Positions 39,330 to 50,653 are shown, numbered from the stretch's first letter. The stretch is DNA of 64,000 bases from Candidatus Absconditabacteria bacterium (GCA_028693445.1 JAQUVI010000002.1:130971-194970), one strand, 5' to 3'. Program-made: numbers and translations. Notes: generated by a model not told the origin, from the letters alone.

Positions 39330-40685
39330 ATGGTTAGTCTTGAAGATATTAAATTACCACCTCACAATATTGATGCTGAAAAAGGAATTCTTTGTGGTAT
39401 TTTGATGGATGTAGAATTATTATATATTTGTGATGGGCTTTGATTGATTTCAGAGGATTTTTATCAAAAAGAACATTCTTTTATTTTTAAAGCAATAAAA
39501 ACACTTTGGGCTGCTCGTAAAACAATTGATGTACTTACATTGGGAGATCAACTTTCAAAAGATGGAGTTTTGGATATTGTAGGTGGCAATGATTATCTTT
39601 ATGAATTATCTAGTTTTTTGATAACATCATCTTCTGCTGATGAATATGCTAAAATAGTAAAGGAAAAATCAATTCTCAGAAATATTCTCAAAGTTTCTCA
39701 AAGGATTATTTGAGATGTATATGAACAAAAAGAAACTTTTGATATTTTACAGACAATTGAAAAAAGAATTTTTGATTTAACTCAAGATACTGCTTCTGAT
39801 CAAGTTCATTCTATCAAAGAGTTGTTGGATAGTAGAGTAGAAAACTATATGGATATAGTAGATCATCCAGAAAAAATAAATGATAAAAAAGTAATGTCTG
39901 GATATTATAATATGGATGAAATGCTTTGATGATTTAAACCATGAGAATTATTGATTTTGGCTGCTCGTCCAAGTATGGGTAAAACAGCTTTTGCTATAAA
40001 TATTTTGGAACATAGTGCTATTCAGCAAAAAAAGGCTGTTGCATTGTTTTCTTTGGAAATGTGATCAGAGCAAATTGTAGATAGAATATTATCTACAGCA
40101 TCAGGTGTATCTATGACAAAAATAACTAAATGAAGATTGGAATCTGAGGATTTTTCTAATATTTGAGAAGCTATGGAAAAACTTTCTGGAACGAAAATAT
40201 TTATTGATGATAAATGATCTACTACAATCCCTCAAATAAAATCAAAAATTAGAAGATTGAAAATAAAAGAATGATTGGATTTGGTGATTATTGATTATCT
40301 ACAATTGATGAGTGGTACTTCTACTTGATATTCTGGAAATAGAACACAAGAAATTTCGGAAATATCTAGATGATTAAAGGAATTGGCTAGAGAACTTGAA
40401 ATACCTATTTTAGCATTATCACAACTTTCAAGAGAAGTAGAAAGAAGGGTAGATAAAAAACCACAACTTTCTGATTTGAGAGAATCAGGTGCTATTGAGC
40501 AAGATGCAGATGCAGTAATGATGCTTCATAGAGAAGATTATTATGATCCTGATACAGATAAAAAATGACTTACAGATGTATGTATTAGAAAAAATAGAAA
40601 TGGGCCAGTTGGTGAGGTAGAACTGATGTTCCACAAAGAAACTATGAAATTTGTAGAAACTGGAAAAACGGGATATGGAGAATAA
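39330..40685 (+). CDS. dnaB: Replicative DNA helicase
   Basis: 451 aa, the usual DnaB length without an intein. Hexameric 5'-3' helicase of the replication fork. The N-terminal primase-interacting domain begins '[19 protein letters not shown]'. The RecA-like domain has Walker A '[13 protein letters not shown]' (residue about 212), '[15 protein letters not shown]', Walker B '[12 protein letters not shown]', '[12 protein letters not shown]' and '[18 protein letters not shown]'. The arginine finger region '[12 protein letters not shown]' is intact. TGA encodes several Gly in the ATPase core. Confidence 0.97.
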
Positions 40686-40734
40686 TTTTGGAAAATTTAT
40701 GATAATAATTAAAAAATTTGGTGATTAGATAAAT

Positions 40735-40899
40735 CGAGCAATAAAAAGGACAAATAAAAGAAGGAAATCATCACTAAATCAACATAATTTGTAGCCAAAA
40801 AGCAAGCGATACAATTGTAATTAGAATATAATTATAAATAGCATATTGCCTTGATGATGGATGGATTTTATTTGTTTTTTATTTGTTTTTTATTGCTCG
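40735..40899. repeat. Inverted repeat in the dnaB - TPM spacer
   Basis: The spacer 40686-40944 has no convincing gene. Arms of about 25 bp (40735-40760, CGAGCAATAAAAAGGACAAA.. and 40877-40899, ..TTTTTTATTGCTCG) face each other over about 115 bp. A second TTTTATTTG copy adjoins the right arm. The minus strand in the loop can encode a short hydrophobic peptide but with no standard start codon; see rejected items. Confidence 0.5.
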
Positions 40900-40944
40900 A
40901 TAATGTTTATAATCTAGTTATTAATTTACAATTTATAATTTATA

Positions 40945-41799
40945 ATGAAAAGTTATTTTAAAAAAGTTTTGATGTTTTGATTTTTGGTATTATTTGGATG
41001 ATCTGTTTTTGCACAGAGTGATTTTGATCCAATGAATATGCCAAAGATTACTCAGTATGTAGTAGATTATTCCAATGTATTGGATCAATCATCGTTACAA
41101 CAATTATCTTCCTTATGAGAAGCCTATAATTCCAGTACAAGTAACCAGTTTGTTGCAGTATTGTTCCCAAATAGAAATTGAAATGAACTCTTTGATATAG
41201 GAATGAAATTATTTAACGAAAATCAGATAGGCCAAGCGTGAAAAAATAATGGATTGTTGTTGTTGATATCTACAGAAGAAAAGAAAATCAGAATTATTGT
41301 TTGATATGGATTGGAATGAGATTTGCCTGATGCTTTGGTAAAACGTATTATAGAAAATGATATTCGTCCATTGGTAGATAAAGGTGATTTTGCATGAGCA
41401 GTAAATGCTTTTTATCAAAGATGTAGTGAGGCGATAGCAAATGATGAAGCTTCAAGTATAGAAAATGAGTTTTTTTCTGTAGAACAAAAAGAGGAGTGAT
41501 TTTGGATTTTTGGTTTGATACTTTGATTTATTTTGGCTTCATTGATTAAGCAAAAAAAGATAAAAAAAATTACTAAAAAAATAGGAATTCCTTTGTTGAT
41601 TGTTTTAATAGTTGTTCTCATTATTTGGCTTGGTGCTTTGCTTTTGGTTTGAATTATTGCTGGTTTGGTATTTGGTTTTACTTGATTTTTACCGTGACGT
41701 GGTGGAAGGTGATTTGGATGATGAAGTTTTGGATGAGGATTCAGTTGATGATTTAGTTGATGATGATGAATGTCATGAGGTTGATGAGCTGGGGATTAA
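40945..41799 (+). CDS. TPM-domain membrane protein with Gly-rich tail (YgcG-like)
   Basis: 284 aa. Signal peptide (residues 1-23, 'LVLFGGSVFAQS'), a TPM domain ('VVDYSNVLDQSSLQQLSSLG', 'NQFVAVLFPNRNGNELFDI', 'IRIIVGYGLEGDLPDALV', 'IENDIRPLVDKGDFAGAVNA'), one or two C-terminal transmembrane helices (about 185-245) and a glycine tail of some 30 residues with few side chains. The tail is the neatest proof of the code: a run of codons from 41686 to 41793 consists largely of TGA where this family has Gly/Ser/Phe repeats. TPM proteins of this type act at the membrane in photosystem or envelope quality control. The role here is unknown. It sits next to LemA, a frequent partner. Confidence 0.93.
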
Positions 41800-41921
41800 A
41801 ATAAAAATTTAGCGCTTATTACCTAGCTTTTTAAAATTATTATATATAAAAAAATCTGGTTGAATTTGATGTTTATATTGTTTATAATTAAATAGTCTTT
41901 TATTCTTTATAAGATATTTAA

Positions 41922-42497
41922 ATGAAAAAAACATGATTAATTATTATTGCTATAGTATTGATACTAGGGCTTTGGGTTACGAGTAAATACAATGGTTTGG
42001 TTAGATTAGATGAATCTGTTAAAACAGCTTGGTCACAAGTAGAAAATGTATATCAAAGAAGAGCTGATTTAATTCCAAATTTGGTAAATACGGTTAAATG
42101 AGCTGCTGCTCAAGAACAAGATGTTTTGACTTCAGTAGTAGAAGCTAGAGCAAGTGCAATGAGAACAAATATTGATATCAAAGATGCTCAGGCTTTGGCT
42201 ACATATCAAGAAGCACAAGGAGAACTTTCTACAGCACTTTGAAGATTGTTGATGATTACTGAAAATTATCCAGAATTGAAATCTATTGAAGCATTTCGTG
42301 ATTTAACAGTACAACTTGAAGGTACAGAAAATAGAATTTCAGTAGAGAGAATGAATTATAATAATACAGTTAGAGCATTTAATATTGTTTTACGTTCTTT
42401 TCCTACAAATATTATAGCAAAATTGTTTTGATTTGAACAAGCTAATTTGTTTGAGGCAGAAGAATGATCAGATGTGGCTCCAGTAGTAGAATTTTAA
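41922..42497 (+). CDS. lemA: LemA family protein
   Basis: 191 aa, standard. An N-terminal membrane helix (residues 3-20) is followed by the long helical LemA domain: '[20 protein letters not shown]', '[16 protein letters not shown]', 'VVEARASAM', '[17 protein letters not shown]' and '[18 protein letters not shown]'. LemA commonly lies beside TPM/YgcG genes as here, but the molecular role is unknown. A strong terminator follows. Confidence 0.95.
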
Positions 42498-42528
42498 TCA
42501 AAATATATAATTAAATAGAGATGAATTT

Positions 42529-42556
42529 AAATAGGGAGAAATCCCTATTTTTCTTT
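42529..42556 (+). terminator. Intrinsic terminator after lemA
   Basis: AAATAGGGA / TCCCTATTT stem with a GAAA loop and a TTTTT-C-TTTTT tail. Confidence 0.88.
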
Positions 42557-42607
42557 TTGTCAATATTTATAAAAAATTTTTTGATAACATGTGCTAACTA
42601 TTGTATA

Positions 42608-42933
42608 GAGGAAAGTTGTATTGATTACTTGTATTTTGAGTAATGAATCTTATCAACGAGTCGTAAACAAAAAAATACAAAAAGATTGAATACTCATTGG
42701 AGTAAAAAATTATTTCACTTTTGTATCAAAAAGTGTTAGCTCATAGGAAACTTACCCAAGTGGAGTATGCGCATATACTTTTGGAACCGGTTTTTGACTT
42801 TTTTTAGAATAATTATTGAGGATATAAAGTTGGTAGTGGCGCGCGTTACCCATTTTATAACCTCCATAGTATCTAAGGAGGAACCGGTGCCAGAAGTCTG
42901 GCTATCTGGTTATCTCCTAGATAGCTTTTTTTT
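42608..42933 (+). ncRNA. Candidate structured non-coding RNA
   Basis: A 325-bp unit with its own promoter and terminator but no credible reading frame. TTGATA (near 42580) and a TATTGTATAG box (near 42598) precede it. It ends in GCTATCT..AGATAGC followed by eight T (42901-42933). Between are many local hairpins: GATTACT/AGTAATGAATC (42623-42649), TACTC/GAGTA (42691-42704), CACTTTT/AAAAGTG (42716-42735), AGTAT/ATACT (42764-42779), GGTA-GTGGCGCGCG-TTACC (42832-42850) and GCCAGA/TCTGGC inside an AGGAG..CTCCT arm (42875-42917). It is more GC-rich than all its neighbours. It lacks the tmRNA T-loop and the SRP GGAAGCAGCC motif. 6S-like or novel RNA is possible. Confidence 0.6.
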
Positions 42934-43030
42934 ATTATGTCAAATCTAAAAATCTGATTATTCAGGTTTTTTTTGTTTTTTGATATATTTTGGTTTATAA
43001 TTAAAGTATATTTATATTGTATATGATGAG

Positions 43031-43318
43031 ATGACCAAAAAAGAATATGTGTTAAAGGTATTGGATAAGGTAAAATGATATTGGGCCAAAGAACCTATGA
43101 TTAGAACGTATATTGATACTCATGATGATGAAAAATATATAAATTATTTGTATGATAAGTTTGTTGTTGCGGTAAAAAATACTTTGAAAAAGCAAGAAAC
43201 AGAAAAATTACAAGCCTTGACCAAGAATTTGGATATTCTTAAATCAAAAGAATCAGATTCTTATTTGGCAGACGAAGAAGATCTCAAAAAATTGGATGAA
43301 TTATTATTGGATATGTAA
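43031..43318 (+). CDS. Small paralog A of an unnamed family, precedes the double-VWA gene
   Basis: 95 aa, charged and helical, no signal or membrane segment. It begins 'MTKKEYVLKVLDKVKGYW' and ends in the acidic 'DEEDLKKLDELLLDM'. The protein at 46357 has the same architecture (MTKKEY start, acidic E/DELL end, 93 aa), so they are paralogs. It sits 25 bases before the VWA gene, as the other sits before the 1,080-aa gene, suggesting chaperone- or adaptor-like partners of the large proteins (inference). I do not recognise a known domain. Confidence 0.75.
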
Positions 43319-43343
43319 ATTTTATATTTTTAAATATTGTAAA

Positions 43344-45659
43344 ATGAATGAAGTTTTAAAAGAATTAGATAAAACAGAGGATTTAGGGCAACCAGATGTT
43401 GATAAAGCTAATCCTGAAAAAGTTGCTAAAGTTTTAGATAATTCTGATAATGTTTTGCCGGGAGATTTTGAATGTAAAGAAGCAGACGAAAAAAACACAG
43501 ATGTTAATATTTTTAAAGCAAAAAAATATACAGAAGAAAAACAGACTGATGAAAAGCTACAAGCCCAAGAAACGCTTTTTTCAAAACAAAAATCATCTGT
43601 ATTAAAGTTTAATAATTCATGAACAATCTATCAAGATTATGAACAAGTGGGAAAGATTGAAAAAACTCATATGACATGAGCTATTCTGGATTTTACTTGA
43701 AGCATGCAAAAAGAACAAATTCAACAAGTTATAGACGCTATTTTATCTTTGTCTAAAAGTTGATTAATTAAAAGTGACACAATATTTAATGTTATGTATG
43801 ATATTCCTGATAGAGAAAAAAAAATTAGTAATAAAGAAACTCAAACAAAGCTTGAATCTATTTCTTTTTGAGAAAATGGAAATGGTTTAAAAAAACTTCT
43901 TGTGGAAAAATGATTGGTTTCTACTGATTGGAAAGTTGAAAAAAAAGGTACTGGATCAACGCCATTATATTCTGCAATATTAAAAAACCTTATGAATCCT
44001 GCGGTTAGAGAAGCTACCGTTTTTACGGATTGATCGTCTGACTTGTCTGCTCAAAAGAAAATTTGATTAGAAGAAAAAAACACAAAAGAATCCCGAGATC
44101 AAATGATTCGTTTGTGTAATGAATATGATAAGAAAATAAATATTATTGTTTTTAATATAGATGAGGAACATGTTAGAAGAGTTGTTGAAATGAAAAAATA
44201 TTTTAAAGACAATAATGCTGAAAAATTTATTTCTATCACAAATATTGGTGATGTATCTAATGAACAATTATCTGGTAAGTTAGCTAAGGAAATATCTCAA
44301 AAATACTCTAATGTAACAATTTATGAAGATCCTGATTTGGAAAACAGAGAACTTTCTATAGATGAAAAATGAGATCTGATAGCCTCAAATAATATTCAAA
44401 AACCTTTTTCTGACTTAGTATTGGAAAAAAATATTTTTGCTAGTTATAATCAAAACGATAAATCATATGCTGTAGATCTTTATACTTTGTTCCCTGATAT
44501 TGAATTATCGCAGGCTGAAGTATCCTATAAAATAAATTCATATAATTCAATATCTCAAAATGAAATATATGAAGAAAAAACAAAACAAAACAATACTTAT
44601 ATAATTGATACTAGTTGATCAATGTGACTTACATGAGCTAGTTTTTTTAAATCTGCTAATTTATCATCTAATCCTGATTTGTCATATGATGATTTGCAAT
44701 ATATAACTAAATCTGTTCGTGGTTTTAAAACTGAAAATAAAGCAAAAATATTTGGGGGAAAGCCAAATGTAATTCATGATTTTACAAATACTTGAGAAGA
44801 TGTTGAAATAAATTTTAGTAATGTTAGTTTAGACAAACTTAATATTAAATATAATAATGAACGAAGAAAGGTTTTTTCTTTGGTTTTAAAATATAAAATA
44901 CAAAAATTACAAAAATCTGATAATAAAACTATTGATGAGGTAGAAAAATTTCAAAAAGTTTTGTATTTTGCTGGTGAAAAAGATAGAGGAGCGATAAAAA
45001 ATAAATTAGATCAATCACATCTTGATTTATATAATGAAATATTGAAAGATATAGATATAAAAGAAGTGGGAAAAATGTACAATAATATTGTTAAATTAGA
45101 AAAAATTCAATCATCTGATCGTACTCCGTTATTGGAAGCAATTTCTCAATTTACTGATTCTGATTTTTGTGAAAAATATAGGAGAAATAATTGAAATATA
45201 GAAAATAATAGTGAAACTTTAACTGTTAATTTTTTAACAGATTTTGGTGAAAACCAAAGTGATAATAATAGTGCTCTTAAAGAGCTATATTTATCATATA
45301 TTGAAAGGAAAATTCCTGCTGATTCTTTAAAAGATCAAGAATTTGTTGTAAATCTTAGAAATCAATTAAAATCCAAGAACATTAAAATTAATTTTGTATA
45401 TTATGAAGATAAAATTAATAATCATTTTTATAATTTTCTAGAATTATTATCCAAATCTATAAACTCTGAATGACAAAAACCTTTAATCTCTTTTGAGAAA
45501 AAAGATAAAGAGGTTAGTAAATGATTTTTACCTATGTTGTCTTCAAAAAAACTTGTTTCTAAGGAATCTGTTTATACAAGACATTCGCTTTCTGTTTCTA
45601 TAAAAACCCCTAATTGAAATATACAAACAAAAAATGTTGAAGTAAAAAATGTAAAATAA
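43344..45659 (+). CDS. Double von Willebrand factor A domain protein
   Basis: 771 aa, no signal peptide, so probably cytoplasmic. After a charged N-terminal region (1-110) comes a first VWA domain with MIDAS-like 'AILDFTGSMQKEQIQQV', the Thr motif 'GSTPLYSAILKNL' and 'ATVFTDGSSDLS'. A second VWA domain has the classic 'YIIDTSGSMGLTGASFF', 'SSDRTPLLEAISQF' and 'VNFLTDFGEN'. Metal-binding residues of both sites (DxTGS / DxSGS, Thr, Asp) are kept, so both may bind Mg2+-dependent ligands. The extended region between is rich in Lys, Asn and Glu. No AAA/MoxR ATPase, the usual VWA partner, is adjacent. The partner is perhaps the 95-aa protein just upstream or the 1,080-aa protein downstream. Confidence 0.85.
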
Positions 45660-45664
45660 TTTTT

Positions 45665-46213
45665 TTAATAAGATAATATCAAAACATAAATATAAGTATC
45701 ATTTTCAAATTTTGCTATTCATACTCATATGTTTTTTGAATCTTTGTCAATCATGTTTTTTTTATGTCATTCACTATAATCTATTCGAGTTTTTACTACA
45801 TTATTTGGGCTTCATATTCAGAAAAAAAGATTTTCTCTAGCTATTCAATAGTAATTGTTTTGATTACATCTTTCTTGTAGTCCTCTTCAATTCATATCCT
45901 TATGTCACCTCTTCCAATTATATTTTGCACAGTAATCTGCATATTGTTGTGCTATTTCTTGTGTTTTTTCTTCGAAAGCAACATCTTCTAATCAATTTTC
46001 TTTTCTGAATTTATTTACTTCAAAAATAGTTTCTTTTATTAATTTATTTTGTTCCTCTTTATCTAGTTTATATCATAAAAAAATATTTTTCTCATCTAAA
46101 TTCTCTATCAAATCCTTTTTTGCTTTGTTTACAATTTCTTGTCCATTACTAGAAAAAGGTAAAACAACTGCTAAGGCTAAACTTCATATCATAACTCATG
46201 TTTTTATATTCAT
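45665..46213 (-). CDS. Secreted CAP-domain (SCP/YkwD-like) protein
   Basis: 182 aa. A signal-like N-terminus (residues 4-22) precedes a CAP domain: 'FEVNKFRKENGLEDVAF', 'QEIAQQYADYC', 'HKDMNGRG', 'IARENLFFG', and 'IDYSEGHKKNMIDKDSKNIG' followed by 'VGIAKFEND'. The family normally has W before 'm.SpgHr.nil'. Here the codon is CGA (45785-45787), more evidence for CGA=Trp. CAP proteins are secreted and act on wall, sterol or protease-like targets, mostly undefined in bacteria. It lies antisense between two plus-strand genes of the VWA locus and ends 5 bases from the VWA gene stop. Confidence 0.85.
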
Positions 46214-46356
46214 ATTTTTTATCTAAAGTAATAAATTTCTTATATTATAGTCTCTTTTTGTTAAAAGTCAAATAAATATGGATATATATTATATGGGGGT
46301 TTGTGTTTTTTGAAATTGTGCTTATAATTACTATGTTCTTTATATTTTTGATTATT

Positions 46357-46638
46357 ATGACAAAGAAAGAATATTTAATCAAACTTCTTACTGCGTTGGA
46401 GTGAAAATGGCCGATGGCTGCAGGATTGAAGTTGTTGATAGAATATAATACTTTAAATGATCAGACTATTGATGCTTTGCAACATATTTTTGTTGAAAGC
46501 ATAAAATTTGTTAATGATCAAGAATCGCAAAATGCATTGCAGAAAAGTCATGATTTCCTCCAAAAACTCAAGGAAAGAGAGCGTCTTCACAAAGAGTGAG
46601 AGGAAGTTGAATTGGATGAAATGCTAGAAAATATTTAA
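46357..46638 (+). CDS. Small paralog B, precedes the 1,080-aa protein
   Basis: 93 aa. It begins 'MTKKEYLIKLLTALEGKWP' and ends 'EGEEVELDEMLENI', mirroring the 95-aa protein at 43031 in length, start, acidic tail and position before a long gene. Helical and charged, likely soluble. Upstream lies TATAATTA (near 46323). The family is not recognised. A pairing with the large protein 26 bases downstream is inferred from position only. Confidence 0.75.
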
Positions 46639-46664
46639 TCATTTATTTGTTAATTTTTAGAATA

Positions 46665-49600
46665 ATGTGAGGAGAAAAAATAGATATAAATATTAATGAT
46701 ATAAAAAAAATCAACGAAGATTTTTCTGCATTGAAAGATTTAGAAAATATGGAAAATTTAATTCCAGAAATAGATAAAAAATTTGAAAAATGATTAAATG
46801 ATTATATTTTCTCTGATTTTTTTGATGCAGTGAAAAATATATCGATAAACAATAAATTAAGTCAAGAAGATAAAAAAATATTAAAAGATTTTGTGATTAA
46901 TCTTAAAAAATATGATGATAATGCTAGTCATGTTAATAAACATAATACAGAATATTTAGAACTTATTTCTCTTATTTTATCAGATTGAAATTTGGAATTT
47001 TCTATGTCAAAAAAAAATTATGAAAACAATAAAAAATTATATGAAGGTTTTCAAGATCAGCTATCAAACTTACAAAATTTGCTCAATAAATATACATTAT
47101 GGGATGATGTTTTAGGAAAGGAAAGTGTTGCTGATAGTGATTTTTTGCTGGCCTTTGAAAAAGATACACATCAAAAATTATCTAGTCGTGATAGTGTTAT
47201 CAACTATTTGAATACAAAAATAAAAACATATAAAAATGCTTTGAATAATTCAGAAAAAGTTATGAATAATAGTCTTGATTATTTTAAAAAAGCAAAAGAA
47301 AAATTAAAAAAGAATGCTGAATTAGCAAGCTTTATCTGACAGATGAATTGATTGTCATTTGAAAATTTAAACAATAATGTTGATTATGAAAAACTTAGAA
47401 AAGATTCTAAAGAACGGATTAATCAACTATCAAAAATAAATATTTGATTATGACAAAATAGATTTAACGCTATTTTAAACGATACTAGAAAATCTATAGA
47501 AAAAGCTGATGATTCTGTTTTGGAATCTGTTATTATTGCTAAATTTCAGGAAGCAAAAAAGTTGTTGGATCATCCTATATTGTCAAATGAAGCTAAGAAA
47601 GAAATTTCAGATGTTTTGAATAAAATTGATTTAAAAGGTTTTAAACAAAATGTTTCATTAGAAGAAGAAATTTGAATTAGTATTGATCAATATTTAAATA
47701 CAACAAATGATTTAAATAACAAAGTTGTTAGAGATGCTATGACAGAAGAATCTCAGTATAAATCGGTTTTTGATCAGATTTTTGAATTATGATATAGGAA
47801 TGAATTAAGTGATGATCAAATTGCTAAATTTTGAAATATTTTGTGAATTAAAGAATGAGAAACAATAGATTTTTTGGTAGTAGACAAAAATTCTTCAAAT
47901 CCAAATATATCTGATGATAAAGGTTTGTATGTTTATCCACAAGGTATGAAAGTTGTTAGAATTAAGAATGAAATAAAAGATGAACAAGGTAAAATTACTA
48001 AAATAGAATATGATTATGTTACTTTTTGAAAACAATATGATATAAATAAGGTTTTGGCTAAATGATTTAAAGAAAATGACGAAGAAGTTGCAGATCTTTT
48101 TGAGGAAAATAATATTGAAAAATTATTTAAGGTTGTTGAAGATAGTGATGAATTTATACAATTCCAATGAAAACTTCAAATATCTGCTTATGGTTGACCA
48201 GAATCTTTGCCAGTAATCTTTGAAAAACAATGAGATAAATTTAGAGAATATTTAAAAGAAGGAAATAATTTAGAAAATGTTTTAGATCTTTTGAAAGGTG
48301 ATAAAATTGATGAAAAAGAGTACCTAAATACTGAAGATGAAAAAGATTTATATATATTGAATATGTTCGAATGAATAAAATCTGATAAAGACTTGATTTC
48401 TAAATATTTGAACTTAATTTCAAAAGACGGTATTAATTCCGATTATCTTTGAAAAGATAATATTGTAAAAAAGACTATTGTTGATTGACTTGCTAAATTA
48501 AAAATATCGCCAAATAATCCAAATGGGTTGTTTAATGAAAATACTAATGCTCCAGAATTTTTATTGATAAGTAATTTAGAAATAGATATTAAAAATATAG
48601 TAGATAGCTCAAAACAAAATCCCGAACAAAATTTTCTTTCAAATATAAAAAATATTGTTTGAAGTCTTTTTCAACACCCATTGGTACAACAAATAATAGG
48701 TTTCTTTGGTTGAAAATGAGGACTTCTTAAATTTTTATGATGATCGGATTCTGTATTTGGTAAAGAATTACTTGTTCAATTTAAAAAACAGTATGGCTTG
48801 AGTGATAAACAAACTGAACTTATAAATAAAATATCACATGAAAACCCAAAAAATCTTCAATATGTAAAAGATAATAAATTTGATGAGAAATTATACAACA
48901 ATAGCTTTGAATCTATTGTAAAAAAATCTACAGATGACAAAAATATCGAAGGTGTTTTAGAAAAATTCTTTGTTGATGGAAAATTGAATTCAGGTTTATT
49001 GGATGATAATCATCTTTTAAATTGTTATCAACGTTTGATAAGAAGAGAAAATAATGCATTTAATATCCCTCAAACATCTTTATTTACTGATTGAAAGTTA
49101 AATACAGATAAAAATTCTTCAGGTAATATTAAATCTTTTTTATCTGAAATCATCAAAGATAAAGACACATCAAAAATAATTAAAGAAGCTGATTCGAAAA
49201 TTAAAACCAGTAAAGATCTTTTTGGTGATATTACTCATGATGGAATAATAAATTCTAATGATTATTCTAAAGCAGTTGCTGCTTATCTTATGAGTGGTAG
49301 TAAGGCTGGTAATTCTTGAGAAAATTTTCATTATATAATTAGTGAAAATCCAGATATTGTTTCAGAAGAAAACAATACCGCAGTTATACCAGAAACGCCT
49401 ATAATTGTATTTAATAATCAGAAAAATTTATTAAAAGATAATATAGATAAAATAAAAGAAGATGATAAATACGAAGGTTATGAATTTAGAAAAGAAGATT
49501 ATGTATATGATAGTTCAAGTGAAGAAAATTCGTCTATATTAAAATATCAAAAAGAAATATTAGAGCCGATGGGTTGGTTATTTGATGTGACAGAAATTTG

Positions 49601-49907
49601 ACCAGATTGAAGTAAAACTAGTAATTTTAAAATGTTGTTGGAATCTATTGCTACTGAAACAGATATTAATGCTGTAGATTTTATTAAAGATCCTTATCAT
49701 TTGAGAAATATGATGATATTTATGAATAAATGAAAAACTACAAATCCGCAATTTTCATCTGATGTGATAAATGCTATGAAAGATATGACTAAAGTAAAAG
49801 TAGAAAATGGTAACTTAGTGTTTAGTAATACTATTGGTAATACAGTAAAAATGTCAGTTATCACTGATGGTAAATTGGATGTGAAATATGAGGCTAAATC
49901 TGCTTAA
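46665..49907 (+). CDS. Large uncharacterised helical protein (1,080 aa)
   Basis: 1,080 aa with TGA=Gly, open throughout by direct translation. No signal peptide. Residues 1-330 are strongly helical, Lys/Glu/Asn-rich coiled-coil-like sequence. The middle has mixed alpha/beta sequence with 'YVYPQGMKVVRIKNEIKDEQ'. Near residues 675-705 there is one short hydrophobic, Gly-rich stretch ('QQIIGFFGGKGGLLKFLGG') that could touch a membrane. The C-terminal 130 residues are compact ('MGWLFDVTEIGPDGSKTSNF'). No catalytic motif is recognisable. It forms the second half of a duplicated small-plus-large gene arrangement with the VWA pair. An effector or structural role is conceivable, but nothing in the sequence proves it. 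Confidence 0.8.
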
Positions 49908-49928
49908 TAGTAATTATATATATTTCCG

Positions 49929-50035
49929 CTAGATTCCGGCTCCAATTCCTTAACGCCGGAATGACAAAGCGGTAGATTCCGGCTCCAATTTCTTAATGCC
50001 GGAATGACAAAGCGGGAATGACAAAGTGGGAATGA
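49929..50035. repeat. Tandem intergenic repeats (43-bp unit twice, then 14-bp units)
   Basis: A 43-bp unit starting TAGATTCCGGCTCCAATT and ending CCGGAATGACAAAGCGG occurs twice (49930-49972 and 49973-50015) with three mismatches. It is followed by short GGGAATGACAAAG repeats. Each unit holds the inverted pair ATTCCGGC / GCCGGAAT and can fold into a hairpin. A related sequence lies at 50692-50753. GC-rich for this genome, a dispersed REP-like family. Confidence 0.8.
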
Positions 50036-50038
50036 CTG

Positions 50039-50653
50039 TTAAATTTTCTTGGCGATATATCAAAGAATCTTCTCTCCAAAAGAGGAGATTTTTTTTGTGC
50101 TTAAAATGAGAGGAATGATAGCTCAGATAAGTAATCAGCCCAAAATATCAGTTGGTCGATGAATTGCTGTAGCGACTCTAGAAGTGCTCATAACTAAACT
50201 AAATAGAATCAGAATAATTCCAAAGATTGTATATTTTTTGTCTTTTTTTTGTATTCACCAGAGTAAACTTGCTATTGCTATACTCATAGAAATTGCTGCG
50301 TGATCAGATGGGAAACTGCTTGAAGGTAGGTAATCGTGAAGAATTGTTTCAGTTTTTTGATCTGCTAAGCCAAGAATGATGTTTGGTCTGGATTTTTGGA
50401 CTAGTGCTTGGATTCATATATTTACGAGTGTGGTGATAACCACATTGGCAAAAATCCAGAGCGATGCAATCTTATACGATATTTGTTTTTTTATCCATCA
50501 CATAATGTAGAGAATAACTAGGTATATTGGGTATGAAAAAACAAATACGTCTGCTAGAATTGGTGTGAGTGATGTTCGTGTGGTTGATGATAGCATTGAT
50601 TGATGTAATGCTAGGAGAATTTCTAATCATCGTTTTGGTTCGATAAGGTTCAT
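50039..50653 (-). CDS. PAP2-family membrane phosphatase
   Basis: 204 aa with about six transmembrane helices. The three phosphatase motifs are present: 'KSRPNIILG' region (motif 1), 'PSSSFPSDHAAISMS' (motif 2, catalytic His) and 'STSRVATAIH-W-PTDILGG' (motif 3). The W in motif 3 is CGA (50156-50158); the family norm is HWP or HYP. It probably dephosphorylates undecaprenyl diphosphate or phosphatidic acid at the outer membrane face. The C-terminal tail 'KKISSFGEKILGYIAKKI' is encoded by a hairpin-forming stretch and ends at the border of the tandem repeats. Confidence 0.92.
50066..50096 (+). terminator. Terminator-like hairpin inside the PAP2 3' end
   Basis: AATCTTCTCT / AGAGGAGATT (one G-T pair) with a CCAAA-type loop and eight T on the plus strand. 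It would stop transcripts of the convergent plus-strand 1,080-aa gene, while its reverse strand codes the C-terminus of the phosphatase. Confidence 0.6.

Noticed and set aside
40708-40880. Short hydrophobic minus-strand peptides in the dnaB-TPM spacer
   Set aside because: There is no ATG for the longer one, they break into two frames, and they coincide with the inverted repeat. A decayed small membrane gene cannot be excluded.
42608-42933. tmRNA or SRP RNA for the structured region
   Set aside because: There is no tRNA-like TTCGANTC arm, tag-peptide frame or GGAAGCAGCC motif.
42767-42949. 60-codon frame inside the candidate ncRNA
   Set aside because: It uses CGC, CGG and CCG codons unlike real genes here and overlaps the terminator.
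49929-50035. CRISPR array
   Set aside because: Units are directly adjacent without unique spacers, and there are no cas genes.
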